DNA of 64,000 nt from Streptococcus ruminantium (lineage in GTDB: Bacteria; Bacillota; Bacilli; Lactobacillales; Streptococcaceae), in assembly GCF_003609975.1 (NCBI RefSeq), contig NZ_AP018400.1, positions 632,501-696,500 on the forward strand, in the 5' to 3' direction. Made by a program: the position numbers and the translations under genes. Shown one piece after another: positions 18,956 to 27,784 of this stretch. Position 1 is the first letter of the stretch. Every line of letters begins with the position of its first letter. The notes under the pieces are model-generated. The model did no database searches and was not told the DNA's origin. It was given only the letters and a program-made list of their open reading frames with translations.

Positions 18956-19972
18956 ATGAAGAAAACTAAAAAGATTCTTGCAGGCGCAGCAACCCTTTTT
19001 GCGGCTGTAACACTTGCTGCTTGTTCAAGTGCAGCAGATAAAGACATTATTACCATGAAAGGAAAACGAATCACTGTATCTCAGTTTTATGAGAAGGTAA
19101 AAACAAATCCTCAGGCTCAACAAGTTTTGCTATCAATGATTATTAGTAATGTGTTTGAGAATCAATATGGTGATAAGGTTTCTGCTGATGAAGTCAATAA
19201 AGAATACGAAGCAAAGGCAGCGCAGTTTGGAGATTCATTTGCAAACGCTCTTTCTTCTGCCGGGCTAACGACAGAAACATATAAGGCACAATTGCGTACA
19301 GATAAGTTGGTTAAGTATGCTATCCAACAAGCGACTGAAAAAGAACTAACGGATGAAGTTTATAAAAAGGCTTATGACGCTTACACTCCGGAAGTTACTG
19401 CGCGTATCATCAAGTTGACAGATGAGGCTAAGGCAAAGGAAGTTTTAGCAGCAGCACAAGCTCAGGGAGCAGATTTTGCTAAGTTGGCGAAAGAAAATTC
19501 AACTGATACTGCTACGAAGGACAATGGTGGTGAAATTAAGTTTGATTCAACATCAACAACAGTCCCTGCTGAAGTCCAAAAAGCGGTTTTTGCTCTTGAT
19601 GCAGGTCAGGTGGGTGCTTCAGTCGTTTCATCAGTTGATATGAAAACATATAAAACTAGCTACTATGTTGTGAAGTTAGAAGCTAAAACAGAAAAATCTG
19701 CTAAATGGGAAGATTACAAGGATAAGTTGAAAGAAATCGTTTTGACTCAAAACCAAAATAATCCGACCTTTGTTGCAAAAGTTTTGAAAGAAGGACTACA
19801 AAGTGCGAATGTTAAAGTGAAGGATCCTGCTTTCCAAAGCCTCCTTTCAAAATACGTGACAACAGAAGGAAGTAGTTCGTCATCAACTCAAAGTTCTTCG
19901 TCAACTCAAAGTTCTTCGTCAACTCAGAGTTCTTCATCAACAAAAGAATCTTCTAGTTCATCAGGTCAGTAA
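18956..19972 (+). CDS. prsA: Foldase lipoprotein PrsA (peptidyl-prolyl isomerase)
   Basis: This 338-residue lipoprotein has a signal peptide ending in the lipobox LAAC (cysteine at about residue 21). A central parvulin-type PPIase domain spans about residues 140-235 (TARIIKLTDEAKAKEVL, DNGGEIKFDSTS). It acts outside the membrane and helps secreted proteins fold. The C-terminus carries a Ser-rich tail of tandem SSSSTQ units made of 18-base DNA repeats. ATG 18956 is chosen over an earlier in-frame ATG because AAGGAGAG precedes it and it gives a proper signal peptide. The neighbours prsA-alaS are typical of streptococci. Confidence 0.95.
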   Translation: MKKTKKILAGAATLFAAVTLAACSSAADKDIITMKGKRITVSQFYEKVKTNPQAQQVLLSMIISNVFENQYGDKVSADEVNKEYEAKAAQFGDSFANALSSAGLTTETYKAQLRTDKLVKYAIQQATEKELTDEVYKKAYDAYTPEVTARIIKLTDEAKAKEVLAAAQAQGADFAKLAKENSTDTATKDNGGEIKFDSTSTTVPAEVQKAVFALDAGQVGASVVSSVDMKTYKTSYYVVKLEAKTEKSAKWEDYKDKLKEIVLTQNQNNPTFVAKVLKEGLQSANVKVKDPAFQSLLSKYVTTEGSSSSSTQSSSSTQSSSSTQSSSSTKESSSSSGQ

Positions 19973-19984
19973 TTGGATGTTTAT

Positions 19985-20160
19985 TAAGAATGGGTATTTC
20001 ATCACTTAGTTTCAGAAAATTGGCGGTTGCTGCGAGCCATCTAAGCGAAATATCCTGCTACTTAATATCTACAACAGAATACAAAATGAGAATGACAAGT
20101 CATTGAATGAAGGTGGTACCGCGGTTTTTCGCCCTTCGTTTGGTTTCTTGTCATTTTTTT
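19985..20160 (+). promoter_or_regulatory. T-box riboswitch, alanine-type
   Basis: The conserved T-box core GAAGGTGGTACCGCGG lies at 20109-20124, with CGCCCTTC at 20130-20137 to close the antiterminator. Upstream, AGAAAATTGGCGGTTGCTGCGAGCC resembles the distal part of stem I, and GAAATATCCTGCTACTT is consistent with a specifier loop carrying GCT (20057-20059), an alanine codon. AATGACAAG (20091-20099) can pair with CTTGTCATT (20147-20155), followed by seven T, as the terminator. AATGAC can alternatively pair with the adjacent GTCATT. By family, uncharged tRNA-Ala should promote readthrough. Confidence 0.9.
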
Positions 20161-20172
20161 GGAGAGAGGATT

Positions 20173-20658
20173 ATGAAACAATTCCAGGTGAAACAACGAT
20201 TTACCTTTGGAGGTGAAAAGTTTGAGATTCGCGATAATCATGAACGACTTGCTTATCAGGTTGAGGGGAGTTTTCTTGAAATTCCCAAGCGTTTTTTTAT
20301 AACCGATGCGCAAGGAGATAAAGTTTGCCAGATTACAAAGGCATTTTTGACCTTTTTACCCCGATTTACGATCGAAATGACCAACGGACATTCTTTCCAT
20401 GTGCGTAAGGAATTGACTTTTTTCAAAGACCGTTATACAGTTGAGAATTTAGGTCTGCTACTAGAGGGGAATATTTGGGATTTACATTTTCGATTGAGAA
20501 GTTCGGAAGGTCAGCTGGTAGCTGAAATATCCAAGGAGCTTTTTCATCTGACTTCGCACTATAAAGTGATAGTCATGGATGATAATTACGCAGATTTGGT
20601 TATTTCCCTAGTCGTGGCCCTAGACTATGTCGAAATGATGGAAAGTACTTCCAGTTAG
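20173..20658 (+). CDS. LURP-one-related family protein
   Basis: This 161-residue soluble protein has the beta-rich tubby-like fold of the LURP-one-related family (YxjI type). Visible family features are the repeated strands KQRFTFGGEKFEIRD, VCQITKAFLTFLPRFTIE and the C-terminal ALDYVEMM. The molecular function in bacteria is unknown. ATG 20173 follows GGAGAGAGG; an earlier ATG at 20107 lies within the T-box and is rejected. Because the T-box ends 13 bases before the gene, this gene is the first one controlled by it. A terminator-like hairpin follows before alaS. Confidence 0.8.
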   Translation: MKQFQVKQRFTFGGEKFEIRDNHERLAYQVEGSFLEIPKRFFITDAQGDKVCQITKAFLTFLPRFTIEMTNGHSFHVRKELTFFKDRYTVENLGLLLEGNIWDLHFRLRSSEGQLVAEISKELFHLTSHYKVIVMDDNYADLVISLVVALDYVEMMESTSS

Positions 20659-20710
20659 TGTCCTTTCACTCGTTTAATAAGGTTCTGCCAAAATTATGGT
20701 ACGCCTAACA

Positions 20711-20752
20711 ACTGTGTAAAAAAGATAAAGTGTTCTAAAGAATACACTTTTT
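20711..20752 (+). terminator. Hairpin and T-run after the LURP-one gene
   Basis: AAAGTGT (20727-20733) pairs with ACACTTT (20744-20750), extended by TTC/GAA with a bulge, and is followed by TTCTTCT. It looks like an intrinsic terminator. The preceding CTGTGTAAAAAAGATAAAG resembles a segment 130 bases further on. Confidence 0.65.
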
Positions 20753-20829
20753 CTTCTCTCCCTTACTACTTTTACCAAATTATGAAAAATTACGAAAGGA
20801 AAAGTTCAGCTTCTTTTTGAACTGAACAT

Positions 20830-20890
20830 GAGCTAAATGCTGTGTAGAAAAGATGAGTTGCTTAGTGTTCAAAGAACACGTTGTTAGCTC
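20830..20890 (+). promoter_or_regulatory. Structured element in the alaS leader
   Basis: GAGCTAA (20830-20836) pairs with TTAGCTC (20884-20890). Inside, GTGTTC-AAA-GAACAC (20865-20879) is a perfect hairpin. The inner part CTGTGTAGAAAAGATGAG resembles the upstream element near 20711, suggesting a duplicated motif. It precedes alaS by about 40 bases. Class unknown to me. Confidence 0.45.
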
Positions 20891-20931
20891 CTTATTTTTA
20901 CTTTGCATTTAAGGCTCTTAGTATCTGAATT

Positions 20932-23550
20932 ATGAAACAATTATCTTCTGCTCAAATTCGTCAAATGTGGTTGGATTTCTGGAAATCGAAAGGACACTCT
21001 GTTGAGCCATCTGCCAACCTTGTGCCTGTCAATGATCCAACTCTTCTTTGGATTAACTCAGGTGTAGCAACCTTGAAAAAATACTTTGATGGTTCTGTCA
21101 TTCCTGAAAATCCACGGATTACCAATGCACAAAAATCTATCCGTACCAATGATATTGAAAACGTTGGTAAAACAGCACGTCATCACACCATGTTTGAAAT
21201 GCTAGGAAATTTTTCAATTGGTGACTATTTCCGTAATGAAGCAATTGAGTGGGGATTTGAGCTTCTGACAAGTCCGGAGTGGTTTGCCTTTCCTAAGGAT
21301 AAACTGTACATGACCTATTATCCAGATGATAAGGATTCATACAACCGTTGGATTGCTCTTGGAGTAGACCCAAGTCATTTGATCCCGCTAGAAGATAACT
21401 TCTGGGAAATCGGTGCCGGTCCTTCTGGTCCGGATACAGAAATCTTCTTTGACCGTGGAACAGACTTTGACCCTGAAAATATCGGTATTCGTCTTTTAGA
21501 AGAAGACATTGAAAATGACCGCTATATAGAGATTTGGAATATCGTTCTCTCACAATTTAACGCAGATCCAGCTCTTCCGCGTTCAGAGTATCAGGAATTG
21601 CCAAATAAAAACATTGATACGGGAGCCGGTTTGGAACGCTTAGCGGCTATTTTCCAAGGAGCTAAGACGAATTTTGAGACAGATCTGTTTTTGCCAATCA
21701 TTCGTGAAGTAGAGAAAATATCTGGTAAGACTTATGATCCAGATGGTGATAACATGAGCTTTAAGGTCATCGCAGACCACATCCGTGCCTTGTCGTTTGC
21801 TATTGGGGATGGTGCTCTTCCGGGAAATGAAGGTCGTGGCTATGTTCTTCGTCGTCTGCTTCGCCGCGCTTCAATGCATGGTCAGCGTTTGGGAATCACT
21901 GAGCCATTCTTGTACAAGCTGGTCGAAACGGTGGGGCACATCATGGAAAGTTACTATCCAGAAGTGCTTGAAAAACGTGAATTTATTGAGAAAATTGTCA
22001 GGAGTGAGGAAGAGTCTTTTGCCCGCACGATTCATACAGGTTCACAATTTGCTGAACAGTTGATGAACAAGTTGGCGACAGAAGGAAAGACAATCATTGA
22101 TGGTCGTGACATCTTCAAGCTTTATGATACCTATGGATTCCAAGTTGAGTTGACGGAAGAATTGGCTGAGAATCGTGGCATGACCCTTGACATTCCTGGC
22201 TTTGAAGCAGCTATGAAGGAGCAACAAGATCGTGCGCGTGCATCAGTTGTCAAGGGCGGCTCAATGGGTATGCAAAATGAAACCCTTGCAGGCATCACAG
22301 AAGAGTCTGTCTTTGTTTATGAAGCGAATCAACTAGAGGCTAGTTTATCTGTTCTTGTAGCGGATAATGCTCGCGTGGATAGCTTGTCTAGTGGTGAAGC
22401 CTTGTTAGTCTTTGATAAAACTCCTTTCTATGCAGAAATGGGCGGTCAGGTCGCAGACCACGGTGTTATTTTGGATGAAGCTGGTAATATCCTTGCTGAG
22501 ATTACAGATGTTCAAAAAGCACCGAATGGACAACCGCTCCATACCGCCCAAATCCTGGCAGAATTAGTTGTAGGAAATCGCTACACAGTGGCTATTGATA
22601 AGCAGCGTCGTCACCGTATTATGAAGAACCACACCGCAACCCACTTGCTCCATGCAGCTCTTCATAAGATCATCGGCGAACATGCAACGCAGGCAGGCTC
22701 ATTGAACGACCAAGAACTCCTACGATTTGACTTTACGCACTTTGAAGCGGTGACACCCGAAGAACTCCGGCGTATTGAAGAAGAAGTTAACGAGCAAATT
22801 TGGCAAGCTCTCCCAGTAATCACAGTTGAAACAGATCTTGCAACAGCTAAAGAAATGGGAGCAATGGCACTCTTTGGTGAGAAATATGGTAAGAAGGTTC
22901 GCGTTGTTACCATTGGCGATTATTCTGTTGAACTTTGTGGTGGTACTCATGTTGGCAATACCGCTGAAATCGGAATTTTCAAGATTTTGAAAGAAGAAGG
23001 AATTGGTTCAGGGACTCGTCGTATTGTAGCTGTAACGAGTCGAGAAGCCTTCTTGACATATCGTGACCAAGAAGATGCCTTAAAAGAAGTAGCAGCAACC
23101 ATCAAATCTCCTCAAATCAAGGAGGTGCCAAATAAGGTAGCTAGTCTTCAAGAACAATTACGTGAATTGCAAAAGGAAAATGCTAGCCTAAAAGAAAAAG
23201 CAGCAGCAGCGGCAGCAGGTGATGTCTTCAAAGCTGTCCAAGAAGTAAATGGTATTCGCTACATTGCTAGCCAAGTCCAAGTTTCTGATGCAGGTGCTCT
23301 TCGTACTTTTGCAGACAACTGGAAACAAAGAGATTATTCCGATGTGCTTGTTCTTGTTGCGGCTATTAACGACAAGGTCAATGTTCTTGTGGCAAGTAAA
23401 GCAGCATCCATCCATGCAGGGAACCTCATCAAAGTTCTTGCTCCAATCGTAGCAGGTCGTGGTGGTGGTAAGCCAGACATGGCTATGGCAGGCGGTAGCG
23501 ACACGTCTGCTATCCAAACTCTCTTGAATAGTGTCGCTGAAAATCTATAA
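20932..23550 (+). CDS. alaS: Alanyl-tRNA synthetase
   Basis: This 872-residue class II synthetase charges tRNA-Ala. The N-terminal catalytic domain starts [17 protein letters not shown] and includes the [20 protein letters not shown] motif. The editing domain has HTATHLLH (about 567-574) and CGGTHV (about 668-673), which hold zinc. The C-terminal region ends with the DHHA1-like [14 protein letters not shown]. No good Shine-Dalgarno precedes the ATG. The start is placed by family similarity. Regulation is probably linked to the upstream tRNA-Ala T-box, but a terminator and a gene intervene. Confidence 0.97.
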   Translation: MKQLSSAQIRQMWLDFWKSKGHSVEPSANLVPVNDPTLLWINSGVATLKKYFDGSVIPENPRITNAQKSIRTNDIENVGKTARHHTMFEMLGNFSIGDYFRNEAIEWGFELLTSPEWFAFPKDKLYMTYYPDDKDSYNRWIALGVDPSHLIPLEDNFWEIGAGPSGPDTEIFFDRGTDFDPENIGIRLLEEDIENDRYIEIWNIVLSQFNADPALPRSEYQELPNKNIDTGAGLERLAAIFQGAKTNFETDLFLPIIREVEKISGKTYDPDGDNMSFKVIADHIRALSFAIGDGALPGNEGRGYVLRRLLRRASMHGQRLGITEPFLYKLVETVGHIMESYYPEVLEKREFIEKIVRSEEESFARTIHTGSQFAEQLMNKLATEGKTIIDGRDIFKLYDTYGFQVELTEELAENRGMTLDIPGFEAAMKEQQDRARASVVKGGSMGMQNETLAGITEESVFVYEANQLEASLSVLVADNARVDSLSSGEALLVFDKTPFYAEMGGQVADHGVILDEAGNILAEITDVQKAPNGQPLHTAQILAELVVGNRYTVAIDKQRRHRIMKNHTATHLLHAALHKIIGEHATQAGSLNDQELLRFDFTHFEAVTPEELRRIEEEVNEQIWQALPVITVETDLATAKEMGAMALFGEKYGKKVRVVTIGDYSVELCGGTHVGNTAEIGIFKILKEEGIGSGTRRIVAVTSREAFLTYRDQEDALKEVAATIKSPQIKEVPNKVASLQEQLRELQKENASLKEKAAAAAAGDVFKAVQEVNGIRYIASQVQVSDAGALRTFADNWKQRDYSDVLVLVAAINDKVNVLVASKAASIHAGNLIKVLAPIVAGRGGGKPDMAMAGGSDTSAIQTLLNSVAENL

Positions 23551-23558
23551 CATATATA

Positions 23559-23590
23559 AGCTCTTTCATCTGTTGGATGAAGGAGCTTTT
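23559..23590 (+). terminator. alaS terminator
   Basis: AGCTCTTTCATC pairs with GATGAAGGAGCT around a small loop, followed by TTTT. Confidence 0.9.
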
Positions 23591-23716
23591 GCTATCATAG
23601 GCATTTTTTCGATAATCCGATTCAGAGGACTCCTGCATAGGAATAGAATTGTTCATCTTTGAGAAAATATAATAATTTTTGACTAGAATACTATGCATAA
23701 TGACTACTATTATTTT

Positions 23717-23762
23717 CTTTTTGACAAATATACTTGTCAAAAAGAAAAAGAAGTGTTACAAT
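23717..23762 (+). promoter_or_regulatory. Promoter with 11-bp inverted-repeat operator
   Basis: CTTTTTGACAA (23717-23727) and TTGTCAAAAAG (23734-23744) are perfect 11-bp arms with a 6-base spacer. The right arm contains the -35 TTGTCA (23734-23739), spaced 17 bases from the -10 TACAAT (23757-23762). This arrangement suits autorepression by the Xre protein encoded downstream. The symmetry is seen directly; the regulator match is inference. Confidence 0.65.
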
Positions 23763-23861
23763 AATATCGTATAAGCAAGTGGAAGACGCTAAGGAGATTC
23801 CATTTGAATCAAGGATACAGAAAATAGCTTGATTGTTTGTCGGGCTTAGAAAGGAAGTATC

Positions 23862-24077
23862 ATGGAATATATTTTGAAAAACCGGCTCAAGGAACTGCGG
23901 GCTCGTGATGGGCTCAACCAAACAGAATTGGCCAAATCAGCAGAAGTTTCTCGACAGACTATTAGCCTGATTGAGCGGGGAGAATACACACCATCAGTAG
24001 TCATTGCGATACGGATTGCACAGATTTTTAACGAACAATTGGAAAATGTTTTTCAATTAGTGGAGGTAGATGGATGA
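23862..24077 (+). CDS. Small Xre-family transcriptional regulator
   Basis: This 71-residue protein is almost entirely a helix-turn-helix domain (GLNQTELAKSAEVSRQTISLIERGEYTPS) of the Cro/CI type. Short Xre proteins of this form often control a partner membrane protein encoded next to them. The following DUF3169 gene overlaps its stop by four bases (ATGA). An inverted repeat in its promoter is a candidate operator. AGAAAGGAAG precedes the ATG. Confidence 0.9.
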   Translation: MEYILKNRLKELRARDGLNQTELAKSAEVSRQTISLIERGEYTPSVVIAIRIAQIFNEQLENVFQLVEVDG

Positions 24078-24832
24078 AACAGGGTAAACAGATTTCAACA
24101 ATGCAAAGGGGACTTCGTATCATTACTTATATGCTGATGGGAGCAGTTGTTGGTGGATTTGTAGGCTACTTTGCCATGCTGTACCATCTCAATGGACTTC
24201 CATCTTTTATGAGTTTGGATCATCTAGTACTCTTCACTCGTATGTTTAATTTTATTGCTTTTACTATTGCTATTTATTTGGGAATAAAGGCCAACCAATT
24301 GCATACAAGCTATAAACATCTAACGGATGAAGAGGATGATTTAGCTGATGGTCTGTATAGGAAAATGCATCGAAATTTAGAGTATACAACCATCTTATTT
24401 AATGTTGCAGCTTCGCTGACTTTGTTAAACTTGGGCTTAGGGACTAGAATAGATTTTTCTAGTTCAGCTCTATTCATGACCTGGTCGCTTATTGATCTGC
24501 TACTATTGGTTCTTCTTTTTATTTCTCAGTCATTCCTTTTAAAATTGATTCAGAAAATTCGCCAATACAAGCTATCAGCTCTTGCAACCGTTAAAGAAAT
24601 GAAGGATTTTGTAAATGCTATAGATGAAGGTGAAAAGCAGGCAAACTATGAAACAAGTTTCCAAGTTGTTTTCTCTCTCAATCAGATTATTTTGCCAAGT
24701 CTGTATATTTTCTTATTTGTCCTAAGTTTTATTCTGCACAGACCTCAAATTGTCGGTTATATTATCGTAGCCTTTCTCCATATTTATATCAATGTGATGC
24801 AAGTTCAAATGGTTCGGAGATATTTTAAATAA
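24074..24832 (+). CDS. DUF3169 family membrane protein
   Basis: This 252-residue protein has about six hydrophobic helices in pairs (residues about 15-35, 50-72, 110-130, 135-160, 200-225, 225-245) and belongs to the DUF3169 family. It is translationally coupled to the Xre regulator through an ATGA overlap. This regulator-plus-membrane-protein pairing recurs in Firmicutes, but the function is unknown. No metal or catalytic motif is visible. Confidence 0.85.
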   Translation: MKQGKQISTMQRGLRIITYMLMGAVVGGFVGYFAMLYHLNGLPSFMSLDHLVLFTRMFNFIAFTIAIYLGIKANQLHTSYKHLTDEEDDLADGLYRKMHRNLEYTTILFNVAASLTLLNLGLGTRIDFSSSALFMTWSLIDLLLLVLLFISQSFLLKLIQKIRQYKLSALATVKEMKDFVNAIDEGEKQANYETSFQVVFSLNQIILPSLYIFLFVLSFILHRPQIVGYIIVAFLHIYINVMQVQMVRRYFK

Positions 24833-25050
24833 TCAAAGTCGGAGTGAAAAGTCTTCAGATGAAGTCAGATAGAAGGTTTTGAAAAAGTTATTGTGTGCAT
24901 GTCTTTGAAGAATAATTAGCTACAGAGCGGCTTGACTTGCCTATTTCTGTTCATCTTAGTTCAAATTGGCTAAGAGCGCTGCTATTTTCTAAAAAAAGAT
25001 AAACTAAAAGAAATATTTTAAAAATATGTGAAGGAGATAATTAGATTATC

Positions 25051-25740
25051 ATGAAAAAAATAACAACTATTATGGAATGGAATGTCGTTAAAAACTGGAA
25101 GTATCTTCTGACTGCTGTAGCAGTTCTAGCATTAAATATTCTGACACAACGATTAGTGTTTAGCCTGCCAAATTTTAATGGTCCAAATCTATTCATTGCA
25201 GCGGCATTGCTACTTTTTGCAGTAGCTATAGGTCTGTGGAGTACTAAAATTTTAGGTTTATGGCAGAGTGAGAAGAAGTGGAGTTTGCTTGAAGCGTTTG
25301 GCTTTCTCAGTATCGGTTTCGTCGTTTTGTTTGGTGTAAAAATGATTGGTGGTCAGTTGATTGTGATAGAAGAGGGGTATGGAAAGACTCCAGCCAATCA
25401 GGAGCTCATTCAAAATAGTGGTTTACCGGTTTTACTACTCTTTATTTTTACAGTCTTTTTTGCTCCTGTTCTGGAAGAATTACTTTTCCGTGGGATTATC
25501 ATGGGGAAAGTTTTTGGGAAAGATTCGATTTTAGGTTTACTTTTATCTAGTTATCTATTTGGTCTTATCCATGGTCCTACCAATATTGGTTCCTGGGTTC
25601 TCTATGCAGGAATAGGTCTGGTCTTGGGGGTTATTTACCGTCTATCAGGAAAGTATTCTTACGCTCTTATTCTACACTTTGTGAATAATCTTATCGGTAT
25701 TGGCTTACTCCTTCTCTTGCAAAGTTTGGGAGCCCTCTAG
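25051..25740 (+). CDS. CPBP-family intramembrane metalloprotease (first of tandem pair)
   Basis: This 229-residue membrane protein has the EExxxR motif at residues 142-147 (LEELLFRGII). The second-motif histidine is in YLFGLIHGPTN and a third is in LILHFVNNLIG. Members act as membrane-embedded proteases; bacteriocin immunity or peptide processing are common roles. A weak GAAGGAGA site precedes the ATG. It is followed 60 bases later by a paralogue. The intergenic 24833-25050 shows no gene. Confidence 0.88.
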   Translation: MKKITTIMEWNVVKNWKYLLTAVAVLALNILTQRLVFSLPNFNGPNLFIAAALLLFAVAIGLWSTKILGLWQSEKKWSLLEAFGFLSIGFVVLFGVKMIGGQLIVIEEGYGKTPANQELIQNSGLPVLLLFIFTVFFAPVLEELLFRGIIMGKVFGKDSILGLLLSSYLFGLIHGPTNIGSWVLYAGIGLVLGVIYRLSGKYSYALILHFVNNLIGIGLLLLLQSLGAL

Positions 25741-25801
25741 GAAGTAGGAGAATGTTACAGTAGATCATCTTATGAAAGAGAGCAATGGGAGGTTGTTATA
25801 A

Positions 25802-26473
25802 TTGAATTATGTTAAACATAGTGTTTTAGTATTTCTCTATTTTCTTGCTTATCAATTTGTAGCAAGTTTTCTAATGGTGGGGATTGCATTGAAGAAAGTT
25901 CCCAATTTCCCACCTCAGTTGATAGAGAGTATCGTTTTTTGGGGGGCCATCATCGGTGTAATCCTCTCAACTGCCTTTACTATCGTTTTATGGAAGTTCA
26001 TTTATTTACGTAAAACGATTGATTACAGGGTGGAATCGTCGTGGTTTCATAAACTCTATTGGCCAATCTTGCTTTACATTGCTTTTGTTATGTTCCAGTT
26101 CTTAGTGCCTGTTTCGGAAAGCCCGAATCAAAAGTTGGTTGTGGAATTCGTAAGATTCTATCCAGTTATCGCCTTTTTTTCTGTGGTTATATTTGCTCCA
26201 ATTTTGGAAGAATTGATTTTTCGTGGTGTTTTAGGGACTTATTTCTTCCCTAAAATGTCAAACATGAAATCTGTGGGACTTTATCTGGTGGTGACAGGAG
26301 TTATTTTTAGTGTAATACATGCTCCAGCGACAATTCCGCAGTTCCTTATTTACTTGACGATGGGGATCAATTTAGGCTGGATCTATCTTATCAAACGTGA
26401 TATTCGCTACCCGATAGTCCTTCATTTTATAAATAATTTCCTATCATTCCTCCTCATTTTTATGGGAAGATAA
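25802..26473 (+). CDS. CPBP-family intramembrane metalloprotease (second of tandem pair)
   Basis: This 223-residue paralogue of the preceding protein has EExxxR at residues 136-141 (LEELIFRGVL), a histidine in GVIFSVIHAPAT and HFINNFLSF at the end. TTG 25802 is the best start, with GGGAGGT about eight bases upstream and no in-frame ATG near it. The pair is likely co-transcribed. A large terminator hairpin follows. Confidence 0.85.
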   Translation: MNYVKHSVLVFLYFLAYQFVASFLMVGIALKKVPNFPPQLIESIVFWGAIIGVILSTAFTIVLWKFIYLRKTIDYRVESSWFHKLYWPILLYIAFVMFQFLVPVSESPNQKLVVEFVRFYPVIAFFSVVIFAPILEELIFRGVLGTYFFPKMSNMKSVGLYLVVTGVIFSVIHAPATIPQFLIYLTMGINLGWIYLIKRDIRYPIVLHFINNFLSFLLIFMGR

Positions 26474-26540
26474 TAGAATGGAAGGATGAGAGATGCTATC
26501 CAAAATGGACAATCTGGTAAATTAGAAAGATTAAATAGCT

Positions 26541-26601
26541 AAAAAACGAGTGAATAATAGTTAGTTCGTATTTTCTAACTGACGATTATCATTCGTTTTT
26601 T
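26541..26601. terminator. Long hairpin terminator after the CPBP pair
   Basis: AAAAAACGAGTGAATAAT pairs, imperfectly, with ATTATCATTCGTTTTTT, extended by TTAG/CTAA, with T-runs on both strands. The remaining sequence to 26850 contains no gene I can support, so 26480-26927 is terminator plus promoter region. Confidence 0.7.
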
Positions 26602-26851
26602 GTTGTGTTGCTAATCTTTGATATTCATGTTTAGGCTCGTATTTAATCAGTTATTATTGGCTTTATTTGTCAATATGATAAGCTAGGTATAAGCCGCTTA
26701 GATAATGCAGTTAAACTGTTTACTAATCAGCTACAAGGTAAGTTTTTGTGCGAATGCTAGGTTTTTTAAACAGTATTTCTTGTTAGTTCATACTTTACAA
26801 AGAACTATAGTAGTGTTTTTTTGTATAGTTCAAATAATATGATAAAAACTA

Positions 26852-26901
26852 TTGACAAAACCGGTTTACTAGATTAAAATGATTTTGTAAACGTTTTACA
26901 A
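26852..26901 (+). promoter_or_regulatory. Promoter of the uronate-catabolism genes with RegR-like operator and cre-like site
   Basis: TTGACA (26852-26857) and TAAAAT (26875-26880) are 17 bases apart. The spacer holds AAACCGGTTTAC (26858-26869), shared in inverted form with the EIIA promoter region. Downstream, TTGTAAACGTTTTACAA (26885-26901) is a near-symmetric cre-like site placed to block elongation. Assignment of the first to RegR and the second to CcpA is inference from family and context. Confidence 0.65.
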
Positions 26902-26927
26902 GTTTAATGACAAAGGAGTTGAAGGGT

Positions 26928-27743
26928 ATGAATCAAACATTTTCAATGGATCAGTTTTCGCTCAAAGGGAAGATTGCCCTGATAACAGGAGGATCTTATG
27001 GTATTGGTTTTGCTATTGCTTTGGCCTATGCTAAGGCAGGAGCGACCATTGTTTTTAATGATATTACTCAGGAGCTGGTAGACAAAGGCTTATCAGCCTA
27101 TCGTTCTGAGGGGATTGAAGCACATGGTTATGTTTGCGATGTAACGGATGAAGAAGGCATCCAAGCTATGGTGGCTCAAATCGAAGAAGAAGTTGGAGTC
27201 GTTGATATTTTAGTCAATAATGCAGGAATTATTCGCCGTGTGCCGATGATTGAGATGACGGCAGCTCAGTTCCGTCAGGTCATTGATATTGATTTGAATG
27301 CTCCTTTCATTGTTTCCAAGGCTGTTATTCCCTCAATGATTAAAAAGGGACATGGTAAGATTATCAATATCTGTTCTATGATGAGCGAGTTAGGACGTGA
27401 AACAGTTTCTGCCTATGCAGCAGCCAAGGGCGGTTTGAAGATGCTGACGAAAAATATCGCATCAGAATACGGAGAAGCTAATATTCAGTGTAATGGAATT
27501 GGCCCTGGCTATATTGCGACTCCTCAGACAGCTCCTTTACGGGAATTACAAGCAGATGGAACGCGCCATCCGTTTGATCAATTTATCATTGCCAAAACAC
27601 CTGCAGCTCGTTGGGGAGAACCAGAGGATTTGATGGGACCGGCAGTGTTTTTGGCTAGTGATGCTAGTAATTTTGTCAATGGTCACATTCTTTATGTGGA
27701 TGGAGGAATCTTGGCCTACATCGGAAAGCAACCGGTGGAATAA
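26928..27743 (+). CDS. dhuD: SDR dehydrogenase of unsaturated-uronate pathway (DhuD/KduD type)
   Basis: This 271-residue short-chain dehydrogenase has the cofactor motif ITGGSYGIGFAIA near residue 22, NNAGII near residue 95 and the catalytic YxxxK in AYAAAKGG. Context makes it the reductase that converts the keto-acid made by DhuI to 2-keto-3-deoxygluconate; sequence alone would also fit gluconate 5-dehydrogenase. ATG 26928 is chosen over 26907 because AAAGGAG lies 9 bases before it. It heads the catabolic half of the hyaluronan locus. Confidence 0.85.
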   Translation: MNQTFSMDQFSLKGKIALITGGSYGIGFAIALAYAKAGATIVFNDITQELVDKGLSAYRSEGIEAHGYVCDVTDEEGIQAMVAQIEEEVGVVDILVNNAGIIRRVPMIEMTAAQFRQVIDIDLNAPFIVSKAVIPSMIKKGHGKIINICSMMSELGRETVSAYAAAKGGLKMLTKNIASEYGEANIQCNGIGPGYIATPQTAPLRELQADGTRHPFDQFIIAKTPAARWGEPEDLMGPAVFLASDASNFVNGHILYVDGGILAYIGKQPVE

Positions 27744-27784
27744 ATAACAAGTAGTACGAAATACGAAAAACGAAAGGATTATAT

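Noticed and set aside
20107..20172. Upstream ATG extending the LURP-one gene
   Set aside because: It lies inside the T-box antiterminator and lacks a Shine-Dalgarno; ATG 20173 has one.
22662..22950. Two overlapping minus-strand frames within alaS
   Set aside because: Shadows of a well-conserved synthetase coding sequence.
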